Virus record (IMG/VR): IMGVR_UViG_3300044796_000233
Location: 1 to 58,847 of that record
DNA: 58,847 bases
Strand: one strand, 5' to 3'
DNA from: a virus
The position numbers and the translations under genes were made by a program. Below the pieces are notes generated by a model. The model was given only the letters and a program-made list of their open reading frames with translations, was not told where the DNA came from and ran no database searches. Shown piece by piece: positions 1 to 7,169 of the stretch (within the stretch, counting starts at the first letter, position 1; every line of letters begins with the position of its first letter).

Positions 1-871
1 GATTGGTTTCGTCCCTCTGTATTTTATGATTACGCCTACGTCATTGTTATTGTGGGCGGCGTCGACCTTGGATCCGGCTTCGAGGAATACGCGAGGTACA
101 CCGACTAGCTTGATCGCTCGGCTGATGGTGTACAGAAGGCTGTTGATCTCCATCTGCGTTCCCATAAGCTGTTCTGCTAAGCCCTGAGCCCAGAAGCCCA
201 GGAGGCGGGGGCTGTAGTGGAGGAACACAAACGGGAACTTATCCTTGGTGTACTCGTCGTCGCATAGCAAGCCTTCGCTGCAGGCAATGACATGGCGTCC
301 GTCTTTAGCGTTCTTTCCAGAAGGCAAGTGCCAGCCTTCGACTACCATGACGAGGTCCGACACCGTCTTGGACGAGTCGGCGCTGTTGTCGGGGTAGGCA
401 GCGGAGGCGTTGGTGATCATCGCATCCTTGCCCTCGAACATGTCTTTCAGCACCGAGCGGTCAATGAGCTTCATTTGGTACAGTTGCCGTGGCTCACCGT
501 AGATGCCTTCGTTTGGGTCGGTGAGAAGCTCTGTGAGTAATACGCGGTCGACACCGACTCGATTGTCCGGTGTCTCGTAAATCTTTAAGCAGCCGGTGCC
601 GGTAACAAGCGCGTCGCGAAGGATGGTGGCAGCTTTGTCGTAGGACTTAGTTTGATAGAATTCACCTTGGATGAAGTTATTTAGTTGTTTAGCTAGGCGG
701 CGTTCTTTGTAGTCGCTGTTGTCGGTGAGGAACACCGGGGCTGGGCGGCTTTGACTGATACGACTCACCAGGGTGTCGGCTGCGCTTTGTACTACGTTGA
801 ACGTCGGGCGATCGGCAGGAAGACCGGTGCTTTGGTCTAGCTTCGTCATGTTGCTGCCGATGAAGTTGTAC
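1..871. repeat. Left copy of near-identical contig ends
   Basis: These bases match 57977-58847 in the same orientation without any insertion or deletion. By eye I count about 42 substitutions (roughly 95% identity). Nearly all fall at third codon positions of the portal gene; one visible change is Asn to Lys (near 312-316). A directly repeated end in the middle of a gene is what a circular or permuted genome gives when cut. The mismatches mean that two natural variants, rather than one molecule, were joined. Confidence 0.9.
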
Positions 872-1086
872 AGACTTAAATTACCATAAAGCCTAGCATA
901 TATCGCAGTTTGCCTTGTTCGATACGCTTGAGTTTCCTTAAGATAAGCGGCGGTGCTTAGAACCATAGAACAGCGTTCGTTGGCGGAAGAGCCTTTCCAC
1001 CAGCTCCACTGCTGTTTAGACGTTTGTCCACCGCGTGTGCTAAAAGTAACTGATTTCGCAGGGCCTTTGCTGTTTGTTACGCGCAT
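1..1086 (-). CDS. Portal protein, N-terminal part (continues at the right end)
   Basis: Portal (head-tail connector) protein, which forms the dodecameric ring through which DNA is packaged and ejected. The frame is open from an ATG at 1086 to base 1, giving 362 codons. It rejoins in phase at 57976 and ends at 57140, for a full length of about 640 residues, normal for podovirus portals. The start is preceded by GGTGGAG and overlaps the stop of the upstream HNH gene by 10 bases. The N-terminus runs MRVTNSKGPAKS..., followed by the region ARLYGNLSLYNFIGSN and then MTKLDQSTGLPADRP. A later Met at 849 also opens the frame, but it would drop the first 79 residues. The portal identity is inferred from size, sequence character and position between terminase and scaffold/capsid genes. 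Confidence 0.85.
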   Translation of the reverse strand, partial: MRVTNSKGPAKSVTFSTRGGQTSKQQWSWWKGSSANERCSMVLSTAAYLKETQAYRTRQTAIYARLYGNLSLYNFIGSNMTKLDQSTGLPADRPTFNVVQSAADTLVSRISQSRPAPVFLTDNSDYKERRLAKQLNNFIQGEFYQTKSYDKAATILRDALVTGTGCLKIYETPDNRVGVDRVLLTELLTDPNEGIYGEPRQLYQMKLIDRSVLKDMFEGKDAMITNASAAYPDNSADSSKTVSDLVMVVEGWHLPSGKNAKDGRHVIACSEGLLCDDEYTKDKFPFVFLHYSPRLLGFWAQGLAEQLMGTQMEINSLLYTISRAIKLVGVPRVFLEAGSKVDAAHNNNDVGVIIKYRGTKPI

Positions 1087-1559
1087 TTTCTCCACCCTTC
1101 GTTATCGTAAGTACCGTCGAATTTTGCGCGCTTGCTGCAGTTTTCCGACTCAGTAAGGTATTGGAGATTGCACACTACGTGTAGCCCACACACATTCTCG
1201 CCTTGTAGCGGGATAATATGATCTACCTCCATTCCTTCCGGGCACCATGCGTAGACCTGCTTAAGTTCTTGCATCAGATCCCCGGACATCCACGGCGGGC
1301 ATGCGTTTTGTTTAGCTGCACGATGAGTAGCAGATATTGTCCTGCGCAAATCCAAATGTTCTTTTTCGTAACGTTGCTGAGATGCCCTAGCCTTTTCTTT
1401 GTTTTTGGCGTAATACGCACGTGCTCTAGCCTTAGCTTCCTCTCTGTGAGAGGCGTAATATTTAGCGCAAGACTCTTTGTCTTTTCCAGGATGAGCAGCT
1501 CGGTATTTCCTAGCGTATTCCCGGTAGTATTTTCTAGCAGCGTCTTTGCACTTAAACAT
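1077..1559 (-). CDS. HNH homing-type endonuclease
   Basis: A 160-residue HNH nuclease. The first 70 residues are very basic and rich in Lys, Arg, Tyr and Ala. The C-terminal half carries the HNH core: EVDHIIPL, then NVCGLHVVCNLQYLT and a final NCSKRAKF. It lies between the small head genes and the portal, a common site for free-standing homing endonucleases. Its ATG overlaps the TAA of the preceding gene (TAATG), and its own stop overlaps the portal start by 10 bases. It looks intact. By family knowledge such enzymes nick or cut intron-less alleles and promote their own spread. A DNA-packaging HNH partner role is a less likely alternative, because here it is far from the terminase. Confidence 0.85.
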   Translation of the reverse strand: MFKCKDAARKYYREYARKYRAAHPGKDKESCAKYYASHREEAKARARAYYAKNKEKARASQQRYEKEHLDLRRTISATHRAAKQNACPPWMSGDLMQELKQVYAWCPEGMEVDHIIPLQGENVCGLHVVCNLQYLTESENCSKRAKFDGTYDNEGWRKCA

Positions 1560-1807
1560 TAGGCTTCTCCTGCGCCGGGATCGTTAGGTAAGCCTTGGGA
1601 ACTCCAGAATAAAAGTTCCTCACCAGTGGGGGTGTCGGACTCGAATTTAACATCGGCACCCAGATCGGCGGTTTGGGTAATACGCTTACGGACAACTTTA
1701 GGTGGACTTTCAGCCGTTAGCGTAAACTCTACGTCACCGTGTTTATAGTGGGCGATGCCGGCTGCGCGACAAGCTTTCGCTAGCGCCTTGAGTTCTTTGA
1801 TTGTCAT
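1559..1807 (-). CDS. Conserved small phage protein of unknown function
   Basis: An 82-residue protein starting MTIKELKALAKACRAAGI, with a short helical N-terminus, a central beta-rich stretch (GDVEFTL) and a Pro/Gly-rich, acidic tail. I do not recognise a catalytic motif. It sits in the head gene block between a virion-type protein and the HNH/portal pair, and its stop overlaps the HNH start. No convincing ribosome binding site is visible, so coupling to the gene upstream (ends 1817) is likely. A small virion or assembly role is an inference from position only. Confidence 0.6.
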   Translation of the reverse strand: MTIKELKALAKACRAAGIAHYKHGDVEFTLTAESPPKVVRKRITQTADLGADVKFESDTPTGEELLFWSSQGLPNDPGAGEA

Positions 1808-1816
1808 AAAGAAAAC

Positions 1817-2716
1817 TTATTTCTTTTTGGCTTTACGTTTGATTTGTCCCACGATGCTGTCGTCGTGATCGTCTTCGGCGTCCTTTTCACGTTCGTCACC
1901 GTGTTCGTTGGAGTCCATAGGTTGCTCATCCAACTGGTCTAGGTCGTACTGCTCTTTCTTCAGAGCGTCGTAGCTCAGGTCGTCCTCGGTGTTTTCGTGC
2001 TCTTCGCTGTTGGCTTCCAGATCGACCATCCCACCGTCGGCCATTTTCTTGCGCTTAATGGTTTCAAAGACGTCATAGCCGGGGCTCATATCGTCTTCTT
2101 CACCGGGGGCTAGACCGCCGGCCACGCCGCCCATGGCCATCTTGTCGCCCATGTACTCTTCCATCGAAGGGCGTGGAGCCATGTACCCAGCCGCTGCTAG
2201 TTCAGTCGCATGCCTACGGAGCATGTCCTCGGCAGTCTCACCGGTGTGCGGGGCTTCCTCATCGAGACCGGGCACTGGTCCGCCAGCTGCCATAGGTTCT
2301 GGAAGTTTCTCACCGTATGGCCCTGGTGCTAGGGCCATCAAATGCTGCTCTTTTTCGAACAGGTCACGGTCATTGACTTTATGACCAGCGATAGGAAGTG
2401 GTGCTGGGCGTTGGCCCTGCTTAATGGACATGTTCTTGCCGAACTTCTGCCAAGTATCGTCGGTCCAGTCAGCCGATTCTAGAGGTTTCTTGCCTTTGTT
2501 GTGAGCTACGGAGGCGGCGTCGTTAAACGTCTCGTCCGGCATTGGTCGCTTTTCTTCTTTGGCGGACTCTACGTTGCCTCCGGCTGCCATTTTCTTGGGT
2601 TTTTTCTTAATGCTGTAGCTAATTGCCAAAGCTTGGTCCTGCGGTTTCCCTGCAGAAATTTCCGTCTTAACGTTATGTTTAAAGGCTTTTTTTGATTTAG
2701 ACTGAAATAGCGGCAT
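1817..2716 (-). CDS. Virion-associated protein with repeated M-A-x-GG motifs
   Basis: A 299-residue protein. Residues 1-40 form a basic domain (SKKAFKHNVKTEISAGKPQ followed by DQALAISYSIKKK) that resembles the DUF6496-type N-terminus found in phage structural proteins. The rest is low complexity, rich in Pro, Gly and acidic residues. It contains at least four copies of a motif like KKMAAGGNV, PMAAGGPV, KMAMGGVAGG and KKMADGGMV, and ends in a strongly acidic region followed by a basic KRKAKKK tail. The same short motif recurs in the internal virion proteins at 40708-42744 and 42744-44030. The start has an excellent GGAGG site and overlaps the endonuclease upstream by 20 bases. A minor capsid or ejection-accessory role is inferred. 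Confidence 0.6.
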   Translation of the reverse strand: MPLFQSKSKKAFKHNVKTEISAGKPQDQALAISYSIKKKPKKMAAGGNVESAKEEKRPMPDETFNDAASVAHNKGKKPLESADWTDDTWQKFGKNMSIKQGQRPAPLPIAGHKVNDRDLFEKEQHLMALAPGPYGEKLPEPMAAGGPVPGLDEEAPHTGETAEDMLRRHATELAAAGYMAPRPSMEEYMGDKMAMGGVAGGLAPGEEDDMSPGYDVFETIKRKKMADGGMVDLEANSEEHENTEDDLSYDALKKEQYDLDQLDEQPMDSNEHGDEREKDAEDDHDDSIVGQIKRKAKKK

Positions 2717-3206
2717 TTTGTTCCTCCAGAACTTCTCTGTAGTTCTTTAAATAAGTAATAGCACTTTGTAAAAATTCAATATTCTCGTCGAACATTCCGA
2801 TTCCTCTGTTGCATTTGCTGCAGAGTACCCCTCGGATATGTCCTAATTTATGATCATGATCCAAAGCTAGTTCTCTAATTTTATTGGATCTTTTATCGAT
2901 AATAGTTTCTGGTTTGTCACAGATAGCGCATCTGTTATTCCACAGTTTTATAAGAGCATCTTTATCGATAATAGTTTCTGGTTTGTCACAGATAGCGCAT
3001 CTGTTATTCCACAGTTTTATAAGAGCATCTTTATCCTCTCCAGTAATACCGTGTTTTTTCACTAACTTAGCGCTACGGGCTTTGACTTTACAGCAGGCTT
3101 TCTTATGACAGGACTTGCATCTACCGATAAGACCGTCTTTCGACTTCTTGCTTTTGTAGAAATCTTCCAGTGGTCTTGATTGTTTGCACACGGAGCAGGT
3201 CTTCAT
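2697..3206 (-). CDS. Endonuclease VII-like HNH nuclease with internal tandem duplication
   Basis: A recombination endonuclease VII family protein of 169 residues. The N-terminal zinc module is CSVCKQSRPLEDFYKSKKS plus CKSCHKK. The catalytic part is RCAICDKPETI, LALDHDHKLGHIRGVLC, SKCNRGIGMF, with a helical tail DENIEFLQSAITYL. A 69-bp exact tandem duplication repeats DALIKLWNNRCAICDKPETI, so the first CxxC knuckle of the HNH zinc site is present twice. The extra copy keeps the frame. Whether the enzyme still folds is uncertain; the second copy alone has the family's usual spacing to the histidine. It lies between virion genes, as mobile nucleases often do. Confidence 0.8.
   Translation of the reverse strand: MKTCSVCKQSRPLEDFYKSKKSKDGLIGRCKSCHKKACCKVKARSAKLVKKHGITGEDKDALIKLWNNRCAICDKPETIIDKDALIKLWNNRCAICDKPETIIDKRSNKIRELALDHDHKLGHIRGVLCSKCNRGIGMFDENIEFLQSAITYLKNYREVLEEQNAAISV
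2892..3035. repeat. 69-bp perfect tandem duplication inside an endonuclease VII gene
   Basis: Two identical 69-bp units (2892-2960 and 2961-3029) are followed by six more matching bases (TTTATC, 3030-3035). The unit is a whole number of codons (23), so the reading frame is preserved. The 6-bp sequence at each boundary suggests slippage or unequal exchange through microhomology. No mismatch between copies means the event is recent, or that the repeat is a collapsed assembly error. Confidence 0.95.
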
Positions 3207-3207
3207 A

Positions 3208-3606
3208 TTAAATATTGGCGGTTAAAAGAAATTGGTTGATTGCCACGTCAGTCTTAATGACGTTGGCGAGGGCGTCGTTAGCCGTTGACGAGGTAAGAGC
3301 AACGACAATGGCATCGTTAGCGGCACACGTTAGCTGGAACGTAAACCGCACCGCCTTGGCATGCGTGGTCAATGCCGGTGCGGTGTAGACCGTAGTGCCG
3401 TTCTGCGTGACAATAATCGTAGCTCCAGAGGTCACACCGGGGGTCCAGCTGTAGGTGCCAACACCGGCGCCGCCACTCGAGTGCCCCGGTGTAGGAGTCA
3501 CCGTACATTCGACTTGGATATTATAGATCCCGGCACTGGCGACGGTGTTAGTAAAAGAGTTCAACCCTACGAAACTACGAACTTTACCCGTAATAGGAAT
3601 AGACAT
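3208..3606 (-). CDS. Probable small virion protein, beta-rich
   Basis: A 132-residue protein rich in Thr, Ala, Val and Gly, with alternating hydrophobic pattern (GATIIVTQNGTTVYTAPAL, AVRFTFQLTC). No signal peptide, membrane segment or catalytic motif is seen. The composition suggests a beta-sandwich such as a head decoration or fibre-type domain. It sits in the leftward head block between two endonuclease VII derivatives, which may have inserted on both sides of it. The structural role is inferred from composition and position. Confidence 0.55.
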   Translation of the reverse strand: MSIPITGKVRSFVGLNSFTNTVASAGIYNIQVECTVTPTPGHSSGGAGVGTYSWTPGVTSGATIIVTQNGTTVYTAPALTTHAKAVRFTFQLTCAANDAIVVALTSSTANDALANVIKTDVAINQFLLTANI

Positions 3607-3609
3607 TAT

Positions 3610-3810
3610 TCAGCCTGCTTTCTTTCTGTAAGCATTAGGGTTACATTTCAAGGGTATAACCGTCGCTTCTGAGTAATCTTTCTCCAAATAACAAATTGCT
3701 CTTTTTAAGTTTTCAATGTTATGTTCACTTAGTCCGTCAGAAGTGTTTTCCTTTCTTGGCGAGAACTCCTTGTTGTCTTTAGCAATTTTACATGAAAAAC
3801 AATGTTTCAT
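3610..3810 (-). pseudogene. Endonuclease VII remnant lacking its catalytic core
   Basis: A 66-residue frame that matches only the two ends of an endonuclease VII-type protein. The N-terminus KHCFSCKIAKDNKEFSPRK parallels CSVCKQSRPLEDFYKSKK of the neighbour at 2697-3206. The stretch EHNIENLKRAICYLEK parallels its C-terminal DENIEFLQSAITYLKN. The whole central HNH region (CxxC...DHDH...C..C) is missing, apparently by an in-frame internal deletion, so it cannot be an active nuclease of that type. Its ATG overlaps the TGA of the gene upstream, so it may still be translated. Confidence 0.7.
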
Positions 3811-4076
3811 GTCGCAGCCTTCTCATTCATAGACTCAAAAGACTCTCCGGAGGGATTAGACTCCTCATGCGGTTCAGAGTCGCAGATTGCAAACGCTGCT
3901 TTAAGCGCAGAGGCAATGCCTGCAGGGTCCTTAGCGGCGATAGCGCGCATTAGGTCTTCGGCGCAGGCGTGTAGGCCTTCGTCGGAGTCTTGTTCCTCTT
4001 CTTGGGAACCGTCGGATTTACGGGTACTTACGATAACACCGGTTTGCGGCTTAGGTTTTAACCAAGGAAGTGGCAT
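3807..4076 (-). CDS. Conserved acidic protein of the terminase-head block
   Basis: An 89-residue protein beginning MPLPWLKPKPQTGVIVSTRK, followed by an acidic linker (EEEQDSDE) and a helix EGLHACAEDLMRAIAAKD, then ALKAAFAICDSEPHEESN. The arrangement is one I associate with small proteins lying next to terminase in podovirus-like genomes; no biochemical role is known to me. It is the first gene after the terminase and is preceded within 25 bases by one of the ACCACACT promoter-like motifs. A GAGG site lies before the ATG. Confidence 0.6.
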   Translation of the reverse strand: MPLPWLKPKPQTGVIVSTRKSDGSQEEEQDSDEGLHACAEDLMRAIAAKDPAGIASALKAAFAICDSEPHEESNPSGESFESMNEKAAT

Positions 4077-4083
4077 TTTTAGT

Positions 4084-4107
4084 CCTCACTAGTGTGGTTC
4101 CGTGAGG
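4084..4107 (-). promoter_or_regulatory. Late-promoter-like motif in a hairpin (site 1)
   Basis: On the minus strand this reads GGAACCACACTAGTGAGG. It is one of five copies of a motif RACCACACTWRT-RGAG, four of them between late genes. Here an inverted repeat CCTCAC/GTGAGG (4084-4089 and 4102-4107) encloses the ACCACACT core. The core and the following purine run resemble T7/SP6/K11-type promoters (CACTATAGGGA), but no matching RNA polymerase gene is seen. It sits just before the head gene at 4076. Confidence 0.5.
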
Positions 4108-4161
4108 ATTATGTAAATTTATGTTGCTTTATTACCGATTATTATGCTTTTTTACCCATTA
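4108..4161. other. AT-rich spacer after terminase
   Basis: Fifty-odd AT-rich bases between the terminase stop and the promoter-like hairpin. I see no clear stem-loop with a T run in the leftward direction and no open frame with a ribosome binding site. It may simply be the spacer in front of the late promoter. Confidence 0.5.
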
Positions 4162-5580
4162 TTAGTCGTCCCATTGCCGACTTAGCTCGGCCTCTTTCGA
4201 GAAGTGGGATTGTGCTGCCTCCCACATCTCCTGGGATTGCTGCTCAGCCCACTCCTTGGACCCATAGGCCGGAGCTTGTACCTTGGCTTGGTAAGCGAAT
4301 GCCGGGCTTTCCACGAAGGCATATAGCACCGCGTCGATGATATCGCTATGGGGTTGTTTCTTAACTACAATCTTATCCGGTGTAGATGCTTCCCAGTCTA
4401 TCTGCACAAGATACGAGTCCTGAGCAAATCGACTAGCACTCTTGGCTTTAAATCTACCGGTACGTAGGGCGTCATTGAGGAAGGCTACGTGTTCCTGTTT
4501 GCGGTGCTTGTCTGCCGCCTGCACCGGTATGCCGCGGCGTCTTCTAAGCTCTTCTGCCATCTTTTTACCGAGACCGCCTTCGTCGCATACTATCTTGTCA
4601 GGGTTATATCTTTTTATTACGTCTTCTATCTGTTCTGCCACTGCAGTAATGTCTTGTTTAGCGACTACCTTTTCTTCTACAAGATAAGTTTCTTTTGTCG
4701 TATCCGACCAAGCCAGAACAGCTATGGCATCAGCATCTTTAAAACCAAAGTCAACTCCTACTATGTAGTTCCACTTGTCCGGTGTAATCACCGGGAGTTG
4801 CGTGAAGTGATTTTTATTAGCCTCATATTGTATCCAAAGGCTTTTTTGATCTAACACCCACTCATTTCTGTATTCACGTCTAAGAGTAGGATTGTTCTCA
4901 TCCCACTCCCGCTTCTGCATAAGATCTGTGATGAATCCTTTCGGATCCGGCATGTAAGGATTGCTTAAAAGTGTCCACTTGTGGAGAGAGTATCCGTATT
5001 TTCCTTTTTGTGTCACGTCGAAGAAATAGCCATTTGGAACTGGTCCAGGAGTTCCGGTGAGAGCCAGCCAACCGTCTTCGTAGTCGGCTATTGCCGGCGT
5101 AAGTACGTCTTCCACAAGAGATTGCAAATGAACTGACATATCTTGCGCTTCATCGATTGCAACACCGGGGAATTTCCGTCCTCTCAATCTCTTAATGAAA
5201 TTCGACATATCTGCTCCGTAGAGCTTTAGCTGCGCACCGTTGGGGTGGGTCATAGTCAGGTTCGAAGGTACAAACGTGCATCCTAACTTATGCTTTTCGT
5301 TTAGCTCTTGTAAAACAGGCCATACAATGTCCCTTGCCGAATCTCGAGTAAGCGCTAGGTACACACACTGGGAGCGTGGGTACTTGGCCATAGTCTCAAA
5401 GAATCGCAGCGCTAATCCGTTAGTCTTACCGGAGCGACGAGAGCACTGGGCGGCGACGAATCTGCTGTTGTCATGAACAAATGCATTTTGTTCCGGGAAG
5501 TCAGCTCGTAATTCAAGAGGCTTTACTTCTAACGTCGCTCTTTTAATTATAGCTTTTTTGGCACCTCCCCTAGTCAGCAT
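4162..5580 (-). CDS. terL: Large terminase subunit
   Basis: The packaging motor ATPase and nuclease that pumps DNA into the prohead and cuts it. It has 472 residues from the ATG at 5580. The ATPase domain has Walker A CSRRSGKT (about residues 46-53), Walker B GVAIDE (D143, E144) and the coupling motif TGTPG (175-179). The RNase H-like nuclease has VDFGF (D277), CDEGG (D333, E334) and HSDIIDAVLYAF (D413, D416). All key residues are present. A TTG two codons upstream (5586) is also possible; ATG is preferred. The start overlaps the end of the gene upstream, the candidate small subunit. The next gene follows a short spacer with a promoter-like motif. Confidence 0.95.
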   Translation of the reverse strand: MLTRGGAKKAIIKRATLEVKPLELRADFPEQNAFVHDNSRFVAAQCSRRSGKTNGLALRFFETMAKYPRSQCVYLALTRDSARDIVWPVLQELNEKHKLGCTFVPSNLTMTHPNGAQLKLYGADMSNFIKRLRGRKFPGVAIDEAQDMSVHLQSLVEDVLTPAIADYEDGWLALTGTPGPVPNGYFFDVTQKGKYGYSLHKWTLLSNPYMPDPKGFITDLMQKREWDENNPTLRREYRNEWVLDQKSLWIQYEANKNHFTQLPVITPDKWNYIVGVDFGFKDADAIAVLAWSDTTKETYLVEEKVVAKQDITAVAEQIEDVIKRYNPDKIVCDEGGLGKKMAEELRRRRGIPVQAADKHRKQEHVAFLNDALRTGRFKAKSASRFAQDSYLVQIDWEASTPDKIVVKKQPHSDIIDAVLYAFVESPAFAYQAKVQAPAYGSKEWAEQQSQEMWEAAQSHFSKEAELSRQWDD

Positions 5581-5866
5581 TGGCAATTTTCTCTAATTCT
5601 TCATCTGTCATCTTATTCAGGATATCGTCTTCTTTTTCCTTTAATTCCTGCAGTAGTACCATTAGGTCTTTAAGGTTCTGCACGTCTGATCGTTCTAATA
5701 CCCCGTGGACAGATCTCTCAACGATATGTCTCATGGTACGCTCTATCGCTAGAAGACCCTTATTCAAAAGGCTATCAATAGATACATCAGTACGAGATGG
5801 AACCGGCTCAGGTTTTGGGACTTCTACCTTCACGTACTGTCCTTTGGAATCTTTTATATACGTCAT
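5570..5866 (-). CDS. Candidate small terminase subunit
   Basis: A 98-residue, mostly helical and acidic protein (KDLMVLLQELKEKEDDILNKMTDEELEKIA at the C-terminus) that overlaps the start of the large terminase by 11 bases. Residues 30-70 (SLLNKGLLAIERTMRHIVER) could form a helical oligomerisation core. Small terminases are poorly conserved, and I see no clear helix-turn-helix, so the call rests on size, helical character and its position directly before terL. The protein at 7157-7564, with a helix-turn-helix-like C-terminus, is an alternative candidate. Confidence 0.45.
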   Translation of the reverse strand: MTYIKDSKGQYVKVEVPKPEPVPSRTDVSIDSLLNKGLLAIERTMRHIVERSVHGVLERSDVQNLKDLMVLLQELKEKEDDILNKMTDEELEKIANAD

Positions 5867-5973
5867 AATTTACGGTACCCCGGTCGGGTAGGTGTCCACA
5901 GTACACACGACTTTTGCCCATCCTCCTCGAGCCGGCGTCGACACGGCTTGCGTTCGGACGAGGTACCTTCCTG
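5867..5973. other. Non-coding spacer before the terminase block
   Basis: About 107 bases with higher GC than the neighbouring spacers. On the minus strand a GAGGAGG lies immediately against an ATG (near 5921) that opens a 37-codon frame into the next gene. The spacing is too short for a normal start and the frame overlaps the next gene, so I do not call it. No promoter or terminator is evident. Confidence 0.4.
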
Positions 5974-6246
5974 TTAGGCGCTCTTAACTACTTTCACCGG
6001 TGGGATCTTCTCCGGTTCCAACATAACGGATGCTACGTTAGAAGCCCCGACGATGTAGCGCTTACGAAGTCCCTCCGAATCCCAAGTGAGTAAGATCGCA
6101 CCAGAATCTAGGTAGGTCATCTCAAGATTCTTCAGAAGTGTCGATTCTGGTGGCATCGTATCCTTGGTGTTGAGACTCTTACCGGGTCCGCCGGCGTTAG
6201 GGATAAAAAGACCAGAATGAAGCTTTGCAAACGTGATCTTAGACAC
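5974..6246 (-). CDS. Small phage protein, probably beta-rich
   Basis: A 90-residue protein with a GTG start supported by a strong GGAGGTGA site. The sequence contains GLFIPNAGGPGK, NLEMTYLDSGAILLTW and GLRKRYIVGASNVASVML, which looks like a small beta-barrel with a hydrophobic core. No known motif is recognised. It is the last gene of a tightly overlapping set (7868 down to 5974), just before the terminase block. Confidence 0.6.
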   Translation of the reverse strand: MSKITFAKLHSGLFIPNAGGPGKSLNTKDTMPPESTLLKNLEMTYLDSGAILLTWDSEGLRKRYIVGASNVASVMLEPEKIPPVKVVKSA

Positions 6247-6442
6247 TGGTCACCTCCGGCGCCGCCGCTTCTGCTTTCGCCTCAGCTTGAGCCTTCAATC
6301 CCTCGGTGTTTAGGTCCCGAATTTGTTCATTCAACAGAGCGAGATCCGCCTTAAGTTGAAAAATTTGGAACTGGACATAACCAGCTTTGGTGCTGGCGTT
6401 CCGGAAGTCATTTTCGATTTCTGCTACAGTGCGTTTAGTCAC
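6239..6442 (-). CDS. Small coiled-coil protein
   Basis: A 67-residue protein with a GTG start that overlaps the preceding stop (GTGA). Residues 15-60 (QFQIFQLKADLALLNEQIRD) form a clear heptad-type helix, followed by an Ala/Glu-rich tail. Such short coiled coils are often assembly or chaperone accessories, but nothing in the sequence fixes a role. It overlaps the gene at 5974-6246 by 8 bases. Confidence 0.6.
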   Translation of the reverse strand: MTKRTVAEIENDFRNASTKAGYVQFQIFQLKADLALLNEQIRDLNTEGLKAQAEAKAEAAAPEVTSV

Positions 6443-6750
6443 TTTCTATTTCTCCAGTAATGCGGTTTATACTCTTCGTTTGTGAATTTAACTCCTGCCT
6501 TGCGAAGAGCAGCAAGACAAATAGCTATCGGTAAAGAATCATTAGCAGCCCAATAAGGGCCGCTGAATGAAAATTGTACGAACCAAGAAGGTTCGTTGTC
6601 GTAGTGAGGGTTAGAGTAGTTGATGGTGACTCCTTCTTTTTTATGAAGTAACTGCAGTAGCCCTATAGCTGCACCCACGTCCCCGGTGTAGTCCTTACTT
6701 TCACCGGTGATGGTGTCGCTTATAAGCTTGTTGATTTCGTCAGTGTTCAT
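6439..6750 (-). CDS. Conserved phage protein of unknown function
   Basis: A 103-residue protein. The C-terminal half (WFVQFSFSGPYWAANDSLPIAICLAALRKAGVKF) resembles a widespread group of small phage proteins in which an aromatic stretch precedes LP.AICLAALKA.G. I recall no function for that group. The start overlaps the stop of the acetyltransferase-like gene as ATGA. Confidence 0.6.
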   Translation of the reverse strand: MNTDEINKLISDTITGESKDYTGDVGAAIGLLQLLHKKEGVTINYSNPHYDNEPSWFVQFSFSGPYWAANDSLPIAICLAALRKAGVKFTNEEYKPHYWRNRK

Positions 6751-7169
6751 AGAAGAAAAGGATTGTAGCTACAAGATTCAGGTTTTAGAGATCTGCCAAT
6801 TTTTGTCAGGTGCGTGCAGAAGGAGAAGGACAGAGGTACTAGGCTCTTAGCAATGCCGATATGTCTCCAAGCACTTTTTACGAACACGTAGTCGAGCACC
6901 GTAGTGCCTCCTGCTTCACGATAAATTACGTAACCCAAAATAGTACCTGGATCTTCCTTAAGACAGGCTACCCTCACCGTGGTGCTTGGGCATGCTAGTA
7001 GTTTCTCAACCACACCGTGGTAGTTGGACATGAAAAGTGATTTGTCCATCTCTGAGAATGCGGTTTCCCCGTAGTAGAGTCCGCGGAGCATGGTCGCTAG
7101 GATAAAGTTTTTATCATCCAGGACTCCATTGCGGATGGCGATTAAGTCCGCTTTATTTAACTGCTCCAT
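6747..7169 (-). CDS. GNAT-like acetyltransferase
   Basis: A 140-residue protein with the shape of a small GNAT domain. A helical N-terminus of about 60 residues is followed by a strand pair GTILGYVIYREAGGTTVLDYVFV and then KSAWRHIGIAKSLV, which fits the acetyl-CoA binding turn (R/Q-x-x-G-x-A/G) in a relaxed form. Many podovirus-like genomes carry such proteins near the virion genes, with no known substrate. A second GNAT-like gene lies at 44054-44434. Catalytic activity cannot be judged from sequence. Confidence 0.6.
   Translation of the reverse strand: MEQLNKADLIAIRNGVLDDKNFILATMLRGLYYGETAFSEMDKSLFMSNYHGVVEKLLACPSTTVRVACLKEDPGTILGYVIYREAGGTTVLDYVFVKSAWRHIGIAKSLVPLSFSFCTHLTKIGRSLKPESCSYNPFLL

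Noticed and set aside
292-540. Small plus-strand frames opposite the portal gene
   Set aside because: They differ between the two portal copies and lie antisense to a conserved gene.
5880-5930. Short minus-strand ORF with GAGGAGG next to ATG
   Set aside because: The site is directly against the ATG, the frame is 37 codons and overlaps the next gene; no support beyond that.
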